DNA of 64,000 nt from Phragmites australis (taxonomy: Eukaryota; Streptophyta; Magnoliopsida; Poales; Poaceae): positions 3,327,501-3,391,500 of the forward strand of contig NC_084932.1 of the NCBI RefSeq assembly GCF_958298935.1. Direction: 5' to 3'. Positions within the stretch are counted from its first letter, which is position 1, and the number at the start of each line of letters is the position of its first letter. The position numbers and the translations under genes were made by a program. Shown piece by piece: positions 45,116 through 57,480 of this stretch. Under the pieces are notes generated by a model. It saw only the letters and a program-made list of their open reading frames with translations, was not told the origin of the DNA and did not search any database.

Positions 45116-46633
45116 CTAGTGCTTGTCCCATAGAACAAAACCACCTACGTTTGATCCGAGCCTCTTAAAACCTGTCTCTCCATGGTAATCCATGTCAATC
45201 TTACGGTACAGCCTTTGTATGGAGTCCACGTGGATCTTGGCATATCCCCGCAGTAACGAAAGATCATTGAAGAGAACCCCTTCTACGCATTGGTCGACTT
45301 GCCCCATAGCCACTGTGGTAGTAATGTTCAAGGTGGGCATGACAATCTTGCACACTTTGCTTTCTGTGATGTCGTCTATGGGGTAACGGGTCAATTCTTC
45401 TTCTAGAAATCCCGCGGACGTGTAGCTGCTCCAACGACCACTAGGGCTCAAAATATTATCTTTGGCTTGATGCTGCATGTTTCCTTACTAAAATGCTTGT
45501 TTCATTTTGGCGTCTGTCATCTGTCACTCTTGTACAAGTTCTTGTCGTACTAAAGCCAACAACTCTTCCAATTCTTCTCATCTTCTCTTCCAACTCTTAT
45601 AACTTTCGGCGGCTTCTGTGAATCTCTCTCTCCAAGACACCACACCCTTGCCTCTGGTGCGACCTGGGTGTTCCTTGGTTCGCAGTGCCAAGGTTAGCTA
45701 GTTTTTCTCCCTTTCTGGCCTGAAAGAGCCTTGGGAAGATTGAGCGTGGGCATCACCAATTCTTTGAGTCACTTTCTATTCTCTATCGCTTTTGAATATT
45801 AGATTTCCCTCTACTGACAAAGTCACCCTTCTTGTGTACAAGTAGTGCTTCGCTCGTTCAATCCAGTTGGTTGTCGCAGGTGTGGCACCACCGCAGGTTA
45901 CTTGTTTTTCCATATCTTCCTACTCATCATATTTCCTCACATACCCACGCGAGCTAGTTCTATAGGGGTCTAAGTTCTTGTGGGAGTTGGCCTTGTTTGC
46001 CTCACTTAGCCGTTGTGCTTTCTCTGACAGCCTGTGCTCTATGAAATCATTCCAAAATGGTTCCACCTTTGGGTAATCCTCCCATTTCAGTGTCCGGCCC
46101 TTCAAGTAATAATTTCTCCACAGCTTACCCTTGAAACTCCTAAACGTGGTGCCCATTGTTGATATGACATGACTTTTCACTTTGGCCATGTTGCATCCTT
46201 CAGGGCATTCAAAATTTGCCACCAATTTGCCCCACATAAGTTCCTTGATGTTATCGGGAACCACCCACTTGTCATCTCATCTACCTCTCCAACTTCTATA
46301 TGTGACTACAACATGATCCCTCATGAGACACCCGATTGTTGTCTTGAAAGGCCTCAGAACAACTTTAGGTCTCGTGGGCTCCCCTACTGAATTGACCTCC
46401 GTGATGACGAAATGCCTCACCCTCCGGAGCATTAGCATTAGGATTGATCTGACCATCCGGAGCATCATCTTTGGCCGTGCCCTGCGCACCATTAGTGGAT
46501 ATCTCCAACTCAAATTTGCCGAGCTACCGCCTCCTGTCTGGTCCAGCTTCTTGTTTGCAGGCTCATCTTGTACTGAGACGGGACCCAGATCTAAGGAGGG
46601 GTCCTGTATCGGAGGGGGGATAGGCAGGGCCAT
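45116..46633 (-). pseudogene. Second CACTA element: gene-2 relic
   Basis: On minus from 46,633, an N-terminal piece ends GEPTRPKVVLRPF. The frame breaks, and PDNIKELMWGKLVANFECPEG with STMGTTFRSFKGKLW and RLSEANKANSHKNLDPYR follows. This is the plant-transposase (PF03004-like) block that also occurs in the CACTA gene at 12,901. A gap then leads to YPIDDI-type sequence (45,478-45,116), which matches YPIDDIETATKCKLVLP in that gene. The Ulp1-like peptidase part is missing. It is diverged from, and opposite in strand to, the 7.5-16.2 kb element, so it is an independent old CACTA copy. Confidence 0.75.
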
Positions 46634-47861
46634 GCGTAGCGATTGGATTTTGTACGTGTCATTTCCTACATAAAAATTCTAAAAACATGAAATTCTCAAA
46701 ATCATCTTAATTGAAATACATGTTATGATATTATCGGAATCATCCATGCATGATATGAAATCAGACATGCAGATAAAAGCTCATCAATAGAAAATTATGT
46801 GGTTTATTCCTCTTGTGTTGTTCTCTCTATTTGTCGTGTCCCCTATGTTCTCTCTATCTGTCGTGTCCCTTTATGTGATTTAATTGTGAAACAAAATTAA
46901 AAAAATTTAAAGCATGTACCCCGTAAAACAATTGATGTTAACTTCTTGGTTATTATATTAGTTCATCATAACTTATATATGTAACATTTTGTTTCTCTTT
47001 TCAGCATGATAAAACCACTGAATTAGCATATCATAAACAAAGTGTACACTTAGCTAGCGGTGCTGATTTAACTTATGCTTAATTCGACTGATCTTTAGTT
47101 AGATCCATTTTATACACGACCGGCTGACGTGAAGGCAATTAATGCAAATCCAGGATGCACATAAGCGGTTTGCTAACTACCTAAACATGCAGAATAAATG
47201 ATCCAGGAAAAACAAAAACAAAGCGATAGCAATGTTTATGGAAAAAGCAAAACAACACTCAAGAGAAACTCCACCTAGAATGTACCAGTCAGCGCTTTGT
47301 TATTGTCGACCATGTGGATCATCATAAGCATATTCAAGAACTGAGTTCCAAATGCATCATATATTGTTTAATATGAGATCATTGCATTTCATACAAATGG
47401 CCAAAGATATGCAAACCTAAAAGGAAAAAATATATTCTGAGCCACATGTGCATTTCAAGGCCCACTCAACCACTATACCAGCCTACTTAACTGCTAAAGT
47501 CAATCACTATGCATATAGCATCCTGCCACAATCATCCTTGGTATGAAAACAAAAAATTCAGCATGATATCTCCAAAAATAGTGCATAGCATGGCAACATA
47601 ATGGAACAATCCGCAACCATTACTAACTACATTTAGCATTAAACTACCATTCTTTAGACAAAATCACACCTACACAAGAACAATTGTGCTCTACTAATCA
47701 TTCATTTTGTAGCAATCTCTTAGAAACTATCCAAGTATTTTCATCCAGCCAATCCGCATTTGAAGCCATCGTGCTGTCCAAAAAAATCAGCATGGCATCT
47801 CCAAAAATTCAGAAAGTAAATAATTGTTTTTGGAATGACCAAATCACACATACAGCTTCAA
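46634..47861. other. No supported gene (about 1.2 kb)
   Basis: AT-rich DNA, probably part of the old CACTA element upstream of its gene 2, now split by the Reina insertion at 47,862. GTGTCCCCTATGTTCTCTCT/GTGTCCCTTTATG-like direct repeats lie near 46,810-46,875. No coding signal. Confidence 0.4.
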
Positions 47862-47866
47862 CAAAA

Positions 47867-48234
47867 TGTCATGTGGGGAAAGAGATACACCCGTAGAGCT
47901 AAAAAGGCAAATCCATCAAGCCAGGATAGTGGCTAGAATGGCGCCTGTAGAGGGAATAATGGCTGCACCATTAGCTGGTGCTATTTTAGAAAGTTATTAA
48001 GGAATAATTGAGAGTGATTTGAGGGGAGTTAATTAGCCTGATGGCTATGTAAGCCGCAGGGCACCCGGAGGAAAGGAACAGAATGAAGTTATCTTCTTCC
48101 TAGCTCTTCTCTCTCTAACAAAATAGGGAGCCGAGGGGCAAAACCTCGCTCCACCTCTACCCGCAGCTACGCTCTACGTAGTCAAGGTTCTCCACCTCCA
48201 GTACCTCCATTGCCTACTCACCGACGTCACAACA
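47867..48234 (+). repeat. 5' LTR of the Reina element (368 bp)
   Basis: Starts TGTCATGTGGGG and ends GACGTCACAACA. Length equals that of the 3' LTR. Confidence 0.97.
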
Positions 48235-48329
48235 CCTTGGTATCAAGTTCCAGCCGATCCTCGTCGCCTACTCCACCGCTAAACCAAACTTTCCCCGCGC
48301 CATCAACAGCTGTTTCGGTGACCTCCGCT

Positions 48330-51300
48330 ATGGCTGAACCGACCACCACTGATCTCGCGGCCCTCATCAAGACCCTGGCCGAGACCGTGGAATCTTTGAA
48401 GACTTCCGTCGCCGAGCTCAAACAGGAGCGCCACCCCGAATCCTCCTCGTCGGGCGCGAAAGCCCCGGCCAGCGGAGAGCACCAAAATGATCGCCCTCCT
48501 CGCTTTCAGAAGATGGATTTCCCGAAGTACGATGGTAAGACTGATCCACTGGCGTTCATCAACCGGTGCGAATCTTATTTCCATCAGCAACGCATCATCG
48601 AGGAAGAAAAGGTCTGGATGGCCTCCTACAATCTGGAGGACATTGCACAGATGTGGTTCATCCAGGTGCAACAAGACGAGGGCACTCCTCCATGGTGGCG
48701 CTTCACAGAACTTCTGAACCTGCGCTTCGGCCCTCCCCTGCGGTCCAACCCGCTGGGTGAACTAGCCGCATGTCGACGCACGGGCTCGGTGGTCGACTAC
48801 CAAGACCGCTTCCAGGCCCTCCTACCACACGCAGGCAGACTCACGGAGGCCCAGCGCGTTCAACTCTTCACCGCCGGCCTTCAGCCGTCCCTGAGCCTCG
48901 ACATCGAAATCCACAATCCGCAATCCCTGTCGGTCGCCATGAGCCTCGCCAGGAAGCTGGAACTTCGGGAGCAATTGGCTGCCCCGGCAGCCCACCAACG
49001 GCCTGCCGGCCGGGGTCTCCTGCCCGCACCGCGCGCTTCCCCTGCGTTTCCCACACCCGCCGCCGTGGCTCCACCCGCCACCATCACCGTCGAGGGCCGC
49101 CCGGTCAAAAAGCTTTCCCAGGCGGAGATGGAGGAACGCCGGCGGCTCGGCCTCTGCTACAACTGCAATGACAAGTTCAGCCGTGGCCACAATAAGGTTT
49201 GCCCGCACCTTTTTCTGCTGGATTTGGACGACGCAGAGGATGACGGCGGCACGGAGGAAACAGAGGAGCCGGCCGACGCGCCTCTCATCTCCCTCCACGC
49301 CATCGCGGGCGTCCGGTCCAACGACACCATGAAGGTCCTGCTCACAATGGGCGGCGCCACTCTCCACGCCCTGCTGGATTCCGGATCAACCCACAACTTC
49401 ATCGCCGAGGACAGCGTGGCAGCCACCGGCCTCCTTCCCCAGCACCGCGATGCCCTGTCCGTCACCGTCGCCAACGGGGAGCGCGTGCCCTGCGTCGGGA
49501 TGCTCCGCCGCGCCGCCTTCGCCATCGAACAGGAGCAGTTCACCGCCGATTTCTACGTCCTTCCGCTCGCCGGATACGACATCGTGCTGGGTACCCAGTG
49601 GCTGGCTACGCTGGGTCCCCTACTGTGGGATTTTGGGCAGCTCACCCTGAAATTCTGGCGCGACTCCCAGCCCGTGTGTTGGCACGGCATTGCCGGACCA
49701 GCCAGCCCGTGCCTGCACACGGCCACAGGCGGCGACCTCCTCGACGCGCTGCTGGAAGAGTTCCAGGAGGTCTTCACCGAGCCGAACGGGCTACCGCCGC
49801 CTCGCTCCCACGACCACCACATCACCCTGCTGCCTGGTGCTGCTCCAGTGGCCGTGCGTCCATACCGATACCCATCGGCGCACAAGGATGAGCTGGAACG
49901 GCAGTGTCGCGCCATGCTCCAGCAGGGCCTGATCCGCCCCAGGCCGTCGGCATTCTCCTCGCCGGTCCTCCTCGTCAAAAAGGCAGATGGCTCGTGGCGC
50001 TTCTGCGTTGATTACCGCGCGCTCAACAGCATCACCGTCAAGGATGCCTTTCCGATTCCGGTGGTCGACGAACTGCTGGACGAACTGCACGGAGCGCGCT
50101 ACTTCACCAAGCTGGACCTCCGCTCGGGCTATCATCAGGTTCGGATGTTCCCCGCAGACGTACACAAGACGGCGTTCCGAACGCACGACGGGCTCTCTGA
50201 GTTCCTCGTCATGCCTTTCGGCCTCGCCAACGCACCAGCGACCTTTCAAGCCTTGATGAACGAGGTCCTCCGGCCGTTTCTCCGGCGCTTCGTCCTGGTG
50301 TTCTTCGACGACATTTTGATCTTCAGCACCAGTTGGGTGGACCACCTCCGCCACGTCCGCGCAGTCCTCTCCATGCTATAGCAGCATCGCCTGTTCGTGA
50401 AGCGCTCCAAATGCGCTTTCGGTGAGTCGAAGATCGCGTACCTCGGCCACGTCATCTCAGCCGACGGCGTGTCCATGGACGCCGGAAAGGTCCAGGCCGT
50501 GCTGGAGTGGCCTGTGCCCACAACAGTACGTGCTCTTCGTGGCTTCCTCGGCTTGGCGGGCTACTACCGCAAGTTTGTACAGGACTACGGCCTCATCGCC
50601 GCACCCCTTACTGCCCTGCTGCGCAAGGAGGGGTTCGGTTGGTCCGACGCGGCCGCAACCGCCTTCGCCGCGCTCAAGACGGCACTCGCCACAGCCCCCG
50701 TGCTGGCGTTACCGGCTTTCGACAAGCCGTTCATTGTGGAGTGCGATGCCTCCTCGTCCGGCTTCGGCGCTGTACTGCTTCAGGACAAGCGCCCACTGGC
50801 CTTCTTTAGCCGTCCAGCAGCGCCGCGTCACGCCTCCCTGGCGGCTTACGAGCGGGAACTCATCGGCCTCGTCCACGCCATCCGCCACTGGAGGCCTTAC
50901 CTCTGGGGTCGTCACTTCGTGGTCCGCACGGATCATTATAGCCTCAAGTTCCTCCTCGACCAGCGCCTGGCGACAATTCCGCAGCACCATTGGGTGGGCA
51001 AGCTGCTGGGGTTTGACTTTGCGGTCGAGTACAAACCTGGCAGCACTAACATCGTCGCCGACGCGCTCTCCCGCCGCGATGTCGACTCGGCCACGGCATT
51101 CTTCCTGGCAGCTCCCCAGTTCACCTTCATCGACAGGCTGCGCCAGGCCAACACCACTGATCCCGCGCTAGTGGCGCTACGGGAGGACATCCAGGACGGC
51201 CGCCGCACCGTACCCTGGGCTCTGGTGGACGGGTTGGTCACCTTCGACGCCAAGCTCTACGTCCCCCCGTCTTCCACGCTCCTACACGACCTGGTGGCCG

Positions 51301-52688
51301 ACATCCATAATGACGGACACGAAGGCATCCAGCGGACTCTGCACCGCCTCCGCCGCGACTTCCACGCTCCTAATCTTCGCTCAGCTGTGCAGGATTTCAT
51401 ACGGGGCTGCCTCACGTGCCAGCGGTACAAGACTGAACACCTACTTCCTGGAGGCTTGCTGCTGCCCCTCCCTGTACCGTCCATGGTATGGGCCGATGTC
51501 GCGCTAGACTTCATCGAAGGGCTCCCAAAAGTAGGCGGCAAGTCCGTCATCCTCACCGTGGTGGATCGCTTCTCCAAATACTGCCACTTCATTCCGCTGG
51601 GCCACCCCTACACCGCCGAAGCCGTCGCCAAAGCCTTCTTCGCTGAGATCGTACGTCTGCACGGCATCCCGCAGTCCCTCGTCTCCGACCGCGACCCGGT
51701 GTTCACCTCGGCGTTCTGGAGGGAACTCCTCACTCTCTCCGGTGCCAAGCTACATATGACCACCGCCTTCCACCCGCAAGCTGATGGCCAAGCTGAAGCA
51801 GCCAACAAGGTGATCACTATGTATTTGCGCTGCTTCACAGGTGATCGACCACGCCAATGGCTTCGGTGGCTCCCCTGGGCTGAATACACCTACAACACCG
51901 CGTTTCAAACATCCCTCCGGGACACGCCGTTCAAATTGGTGTATGGCCGCGACCGGCCCACGATCCGCTCCTACGATCCAGGCGAGTCCAGGGTCGCGGC
52001 CGTGGCCAAAACCATGGCAGAACGGGACGAACTGCTGGCGGATGTCCGCTACAGGCTGGAGCAAGCCCAGGCGGTCTACAAGTCCTACTACGACCGTCGT
52101 CACAGGCCGGTGTCCTACAATGTGGGGGATTGGGTCTGGTTGCGCGTGCGTCACCGCACCCCACTCTCCCTGCCAACCGCGACGTCGGGCAAGCTCCGCC
52201 CCCGCTACTACGGGCCATATCAGGTTGCAGAGGTCATCAATGTGGTCGCCGTTCGCCTTCATCTACCGCCTGGCGCCCGCATCCATGACGTCTTTCACGT
52301 CGGCCTCCTCAAGCGCTTCAACGGTCAGCCTCCGGAGTCCCCACCGCCACTGCCCCCTCTGCATCACGGCGCAGCAGTCCCCGTTCTGGCAACAGCAGTC
52401 AAAGCCCGCCTGGCACGAGGCATTCGCCAGGTACTCATCCAGTGGCAGGGCGAACCACCTTCTGCAGCCACCTGGGAAGACGTCGACTCCTTTGTCCAGC
52501 GCTACCCGCAGTTCCAGCTCGAGGACGAGCTGCTCGTCGAGGGGGGGGGGGAGATGTCATGTGGGGAAAGAGATACACCCGTAGAGCTAAAAAGGCAAAT
52601 CCATCAAGCCAGGATAGTGGCTAGAATGGCGCCTGTAGAGGGAATAATGGCTGCACCATTAGCTGGTGCTATTTTAGAAAGTTATTAA
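48330..52688 (+). pseudogene. Reina polyprotein with one in-frame TAG
   Basis: The ATG at 48330 follows the PBS; the frame is 1,452 codons long, interrupted only by TAG at 50379 (codon 684), with no frameshift. Domains: Gag with retrotransposon-gag core; zinc-knuckle-like C276-X2-C279-X7-H287-X3-C291; protease DSGST (D350); reverse transcriptase with LDLRSGYHQVRM and FFDD (D660, D661); RNase H with ECDASSSGFGA and RTDHYSLKFLL; integrase HHCC then the DFIEGLP and SDRDPVF core; and a C-terminal chromodomain-like segment (VLIQWQGEPPSAATWED). The stop falls between the RT palm and thumb. The last 44 codons read through the polypurine tract into the 3' LTR before TAA 52686, so the C-terminal tail is LTR-encoded. 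The stop separates Gag-PR-partial RT from the rest, so autonomy is unlikely without readthrough. Confidence 0.95.
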
Positions 52689-52922
52689 GGAATAATTGAG
52701 AGTGATTTGAGGGGAGTTAATTAGCCTGATGGCTATGTAAGCCGTAGGGCACCCGGAGGAAAGGAACAGAATGAAGTTATCTTCTTCCTAGCTCTTCTCT
52801 CTCTAACAAAATAGGGAGCCGAGGGGCAAAACCTCGCTCCACCTCTACCCGCAGCTACGCTCTACGTAGTCAAGGTTCTCCACCTCCAGTACCTCCATTG
52901 CCTACTCACCGACGTCACAACA
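52555..52922 (+). repeat. 3' LTR of the Reina element (368 bp)
   Basis: Identical to the 5' LTR apart from T at 52745, preceded by the oligo-G polypurine tract. Confidence 0.97.
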
Positions 52923-52927
52923 CAAAA

Positions 52928-53339
52928 ACTACTACTAATCTACACACCACTGCTGCAACCGAAGTCCCCATTGCTACAATGCACTATCACCCACTGTTCC
53001 TACTGTCAATTACAAAATGCAGCAAAAATCATGGCATGCACTTACATCTGCAAAAGCTGTTGCACTAACAGTCATCAACATCAAGTGCTGCAGCAAAATA
53101 AGTGTGCTGCCATCATACATGAGCATCCATCTTACAGTACCTCTAATTTGCCCTAAACCCACATACATGATCATCCATCCATCCATCCATCCATCCATCA
53201 TCCATGAGCATCAAAATCTCTCAAATTTGCCCTAAACCCACATACACAAATATGCCCTAAAAGGCTCCGATAAATTTGCCCTAAACCCAATGTACAACGG
53301 TATTTTGCTGTATTTTGTGCGCAATTCCCTCACATACAT
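52928..53339. other. No gene; short tandem repeats
   Basis: Continues the pre-insertion sequence to the right of the Reina element. Contains (ATCC)n at ~53,169-53,199 and three copies of AAATTTGCCCTAAACCCA-like text (about 53,148, 53,224 and 53,273). Confidence 0.6.
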
Positions 53340-56300
53340 ACACATATACACACACAAAAAAAGAAATAAAAGAGTCAGGCGGGCCTTTTTCTTTAGGCCG
53401 GCCCAGCCTCTTCCCCTCCTCCTCTCTCGACTGGCCCGGCCCGTTGCCCCTTGCCTTATCCCCCGGTAATGCCTACCCTAGGCGCTCGGGGCCTCTGTGC
53501 TTCTTCCCCCTCTCCCGAGCGCACTGCTTCCCCTCTCCGAGCGCACCTCCTCCCCTCTCCAAGCCTACCGCCTCTCTCCCTCCCACCACACCGTGCCCGG
53601 GCTCAGCCACGCCACACCGCCTCTCAGCCGGCTTGGCCACCCCGCTCTCTCATCCCCTCCTATTCTCTGCTCTCTGGGCCTTGGCGCTCGAAGCACGCCT
53701 CCTCTCCGCCCCCGAGCCGCTCGCCCTGCCTTATCTCTTCCCCGTGCTTATCCCGTCCCCTAACCACCTCGATCTATTTTCTCCGCGGTGGAACCTCCCC
53801 GTCACCGGCTATAAAGGCATGAGGGGTGCTCGCGGAGAAGAGGCGGCCGGATCTGCAAGATAGAGAGAGTAGAGAGAGGGAGAGAGGGAGGGAGGAGAGC
53901 TCTTCCTTCTTTCAATCCACCACTTTGCCATCGCATTTTGCTTCGCCGGAATGCTATGGTTGTCATTCTCACTGGTGGGTCACTGCAATAGCTACCCCCT
54001 CCCCTCCTTTTTGCTGCTACAGGGGTCGTCGGCCCTCGAGCTGTGCATGTGGTGATGCCAGCCGGCGCTTCGACATCGCGTCTGTGCTATACAGGTGTTT
54101 GAGCCGGCCCTTTGTGTCGTGTCCTTAGATTTGGGCTGTGATTACGGGGCACCTGCGGCTGTCTCTTGCTTTGTGTGGTTTGTCAGGCCGGCCGTGTGTT
54201 GTGTCCGTGGATGAGGTGTTGCTTTGTGGTGGTGGCCGACTGTTTTGCTTTGTGGTGGTTCTGGTCGGCCTCCGTGCCATGGCCGTGGAGGTGGAAATAG
54301 GCGGTGCTTTGAGTTGGTGTTTGGTGGTGGTGGTGACCGGCCAGCCTTCATCGTCGTGACCGTGTAGTGATGCTGTGATCCGGCTAGCATTTTGTGGTAT
54401 GGTCATGTGAGATACATATGCTTGTGTAGCTCGTTGTTGATTTTTCTGATCCCAGTGGATGTTGGCCGACGCTTTGTGTCGTGGCTGCATGGATCGTTGT
54501 TGGTTCATGATTTATGGTTCTGTCCCAGCCGGCTGTTGCTTGATGGAGTCCTGGCTGGCCCCTTATGCCGTCACCGAGGAGATAGGCATAGTTGTGATTT
54601 TGGGCTTATGCCGTGATCTTATTTTATACAGGTGCTTTGGCCGGCGCTTTGTGCCATGGCTGTGGAAGTGCTGTCGTGAGTTTGGGTGTGTACAAATGTG
54701 TTTTTTGCCCCCTTTTCTGTTTGTTGTGATGCTCATGTGGCCAGTTGGGTGTTAGAGGGCCGTCGGGATGCCGGGCATGTGTGCTTTTGCTGGGGAGCTC
54801 TGGTTCATTGTTGATCTATTGGTAGCTACTTCTTCTTCTATGATCGTTTCGTGTGAACATGCTGTCTGATGTGTATGTGTAACGTTGCGCTATCTGTTTT
54901 GAGCTCGGCCTTCATATTTATGCTGGCGTGATCACCTTCATGTGTATCTATATACTCCTGTCACTAGTGTATGCATGGGTGTGCGACTGATGCATGTTAC
55001 CGCCTCCATCACGGGGCGTTGGTTGTGATGTTGTTGTCGATTCTCCCCTGTTATTGAGTACCGACAGGTGATTGTGAGCCTGTTGGTGTGTTGCCACCTC
55101 AGTATGTGCCATCTATGTGCTATAGTTGATGGTTCACCCTTTGTAGCCTGGTATGGTCATATTGCATGTTACATATAACTGCAAGGCTTGCTGTTCTGAT
55201 AATGAGTTCCTGATGTTGGCTGTTGGGTAAGGGCGGCTCTTTACTACCCTGTAGTTACCTGCCTGTTACAGTGTACTCCTGAACAACACTTCTGATTGGG
55301 TTGCCTAGTATACTTTTGTCAGCTCGGTTACTGATGGTCAAAAGCCTTGGTGGCTTGTTTTTGTTAACCTTCTTGCTATTGATGCCTTGTGGCTTACCTG
55401 ATGTCAAAGTCCTGTGGTTGCCTCGGTAATACTTTTGCATCCCTGATGTTGGCTATTCATGTCTCTTGCTTGTTGCCTCCTCTCTTTTGATTACTAGAGA
55501 TGGAGTTGATTACCATGCCCTTTGCAGTTTTGCCCTTGTGGTTCTAATGGTATGGCCGTGCTGTTATGGGCTCTGTGATGTGAGTAGTGTTAGCTTGAGG
55601 CCCCTTTTTGTCGCTGATCTTATGGATAGTCTGATGTTTGATTTTAGAGGGCCAATGATGATGATCTTGGTGAGTTTGATACTGTGTCATGGCCCGACAG
55701 TATGATGTCTTTTAGGGCTCTTTGCCTTTGCGGCTTGTTACCCTTTTGCCTGTGTGGCGTTACCGCCTTTGTGGTGTTAGCCTTTGTGACTCTGTTGCCA
55801 TGGGATGAGTTTAGAGGTTGTAGATAGGAGTCTAGAGACGCGATCAGTTTGTTGGGTTCCTGTTAGGTCGTAGCTGGTAAACTGTTGTATCACTAGACTC
55901 TCTCTCCCTCTATTCTCTTGGAGTACCCGCGGCTGTGACCAATGATGAGGGGCTACAAATTTTGAGGCCTACGTGGCCGATGATGACCCGGGATATATAA
56001 GCAATCCATAAAGCTCACGCTAGACTGTTTGTCTCGTCTTTTCCTTTTAATTATTTTCTAAATGCTTACTTTGATATGTTTTGATGCGTGTGACTACAAC
56101 CTTGTAGACTCGGAGATAACCTGACAGCGACCAGTGAAGCAGCTTAATCGGAGGTTGTCCAGGAAACTGAACGTAATTAACGGGCGGCTTTGCGAGGCAA
56201 CGAGGACCAGGAAGACATGATCGCTAGAGCATTAGTCAGATAGCGTGTGCATTTGTACGTGTGTGTGAGTAAATTGTAAACTATGAAACTGTACTTTATG

Positions 56301-56451
56301 ATTTCGATAATGAATGAATAAAGTTACATGTTTCAATTACATTGCTCTCATGTTTTCTCATATATGACTGTATACTGGCACACCCACGATATATATACAG
56401 TTATGCAATACAACAATTCGAACACACTCGGCATGTTTCGAATCTGCGAAA
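53340..56451 (+). repeat. Non-coding repeat B, long relative of repeat A
   Basis: Matches repeat A (36,885-38,345, inverted) from the GGCC-rich start through CTATAAAGGC (53809-53818) to GGCCTACGTGGCCGATGATGA (~55,970), TTAATCGGAGGTTGTCC, AATAAAGTTA (56317) and GTTTCGAATC.GCGAAA. It contains about 1.85 kb (54,110-55,965) absent from A. That insert is GT-rich and carries repeated GCCGGC...TTTGTG modules. Frames in 53,315-53,863 are low-complexity Pro/Ser by-products. TATA box and poly(A)-type signal in order suggest a transcribed non-coding unit or LTR; no family recognised. Confidence 0.6.
54090..54680 (+). repeat. Degenerate GCCGGC...TTTGTG module array
   Basis: Variants of (A/G)GCCGGC(C)CTTTGTG or GGCCGACGCTTTGTGTCGTG recur near 54,102, 54,187, 54,232, 54,463, 54,527 and 54,630, some preceded by TATACAGGTG. 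Repeat A has only one such module, so the array expanded in B. Confidence 0.5.
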
Positions 56452-56469
56452 CACCTAACATACCGGCAG

Positions 56470-56760
56470 GGAGGAGGAGGCGCATTGAGGTCGAGTCGAA
56501 AGGAGGTGGCGCATCGAGGAGGAGCAGCATCGTAGAGGAGGTGGTGCGTCAGGGAGGAGCGGCATCGTAGAGGAGGTGGCGCGTCAGGGAGGAGCCGACC
56601 CGTAGGGAGGAGGATGCGGGGTGGTGCATCGAGGAGGAGTGGCGTGTCGGGGTGGAGCGTCGGGGAGGATGTGGCGCGTTGGGGAGAAAACGATCCGTTG
56701 GGGAGGAGGCTTCGAGGCGGCGTGTCGAGGAGGAGTGGCACGTCAGGAGGAGCAGTGTCG
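56470..56760. repeat. GC-rich ~35-bp degenerate minisatellite
   Basis: Repeated GTCRGGGAGGAGYGGCATCG and TAGAGGAGGTGGCGC-type units over ~290 bp. Long open frames on both strands here are repeat artefacts. Confidence 0.65.
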
Positions 56761-56814
56761 TCAGGTTGAATGGAGCGAACAAGGGCAACGGCTAAGTGTT
56801 GTATATATATATAT

Positions 56815-56960
56815 ATAGCAGAATCATTAGTGACGATTCTATCTACTAACCGGAACTAATACATGTATCAATGCTGGTTCTATATACTAACCTATACTGA
56901 TACATGTATCAGTGCTGGTTACTACTTAGAACTGACACTGATTGTCGAAGATTAGTTCCT
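56815..56960. repeat. CACTA-like subterminal fragment
   Basis: Alternating GTATCAGTGCTGGTT, AACTAATACATGTATCA and related inverted units resemble subterminal repeats of a third CACTA-type family. No intact CACTA terminus is seen. Confidence 0.4.
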
Positions 56961-57480
56961 GATAACGTGTCCATAAATTGACTGGGTACCTTCAAGTGCA
57001 GGGATTAATCATCAGACGGGACAATCGATGTATACAGGTTTGGGCCTCCGATTGGAGTAATACCCTACGTCCTGTGGGGGTGTTGCTGCTGTATATTGAT
57101 GATCTCGAGTACAAGCAATGGGGCTAAATCTATTACAGAGAGTATATCAGATCTGATCTAACCTAAATCTAAGGTCGTCGAGTACCTTCTTTGCTAGGGT
57201 CTTGATGCTTGCCTCGAGTTCTCTCTTCCTCTGTTTTCCTTGTGTCCTCTCGTCTCCCCAGCCTTTTCACCTTATATAGGGGTGGGGTACTGACTCCTAT
57301 CCAGCCGTGGTCGATAAGGAGTTGTCTTCCTTGACGCCCAAGTAGATAAATCTATTTTAAGTACTAACCGTATCGAGTTAGGTAACTAACCGAAACCTTC
57401 CTGATATGTACTTTCGTGATTCCAGTTGTATCATGTAACGCTGATTTGGTTCTGTGATATCTAAAGCTTCTTAATATGTG
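56961..57480 (-). repeat. LTR-like fragment, minus orientation
   Basis: Contains GATGTATACAGGTTTGGGCC, ATACCCTACGTCCTGTGG and ACCTTATATAGGGGTGGGG (TATA on minus near 57,275), a pattern I associate with promoter-proximal parts of grass LTRs. No ends or TSD visible. Confidence 0.4.

Larger units (their letters stand above)
47867..52922 (+). mobile_element. Young Reina-type Ty3/gypsy chromovirus element, 5,056 bp
   Basis: Two 368-bp LTRs differ at a single site (C 48057 versus T 52745). The 5-bp TSD CAAAA flanks the element (47862-47866 and 52923-52927). A PBS (TGGTATCA, 48238-48245) and an oligo-G polypurine tract (52541-52554) are in place. The internal region encodes one Gag-PR-RT-RH-INT-chromodomain frame. 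Small size, short LTRs and a single polyprotein fit the Reina lineage. One difference in 368 bp (0.27%), at a commonly used grass rate of 1.3e-8 per site per year, gives about 0.1 million years. It is structurally complete but carries one in-frame stop codon. Confidence 0.97.

Noticed and set aside
48822..52262. Long minus-strand frames across the Reina element
   Set aside because: Shadows of the GC-rich polyprotein gene; the plus frame contains all expected catalytic motifs.
53315..53863. 182-codon frame on plus
   Set aside because: Low-complexity Pro/Ser/Leu sequence in the CT-rich start of repeat B; the same DNA is open in all three plus frames.
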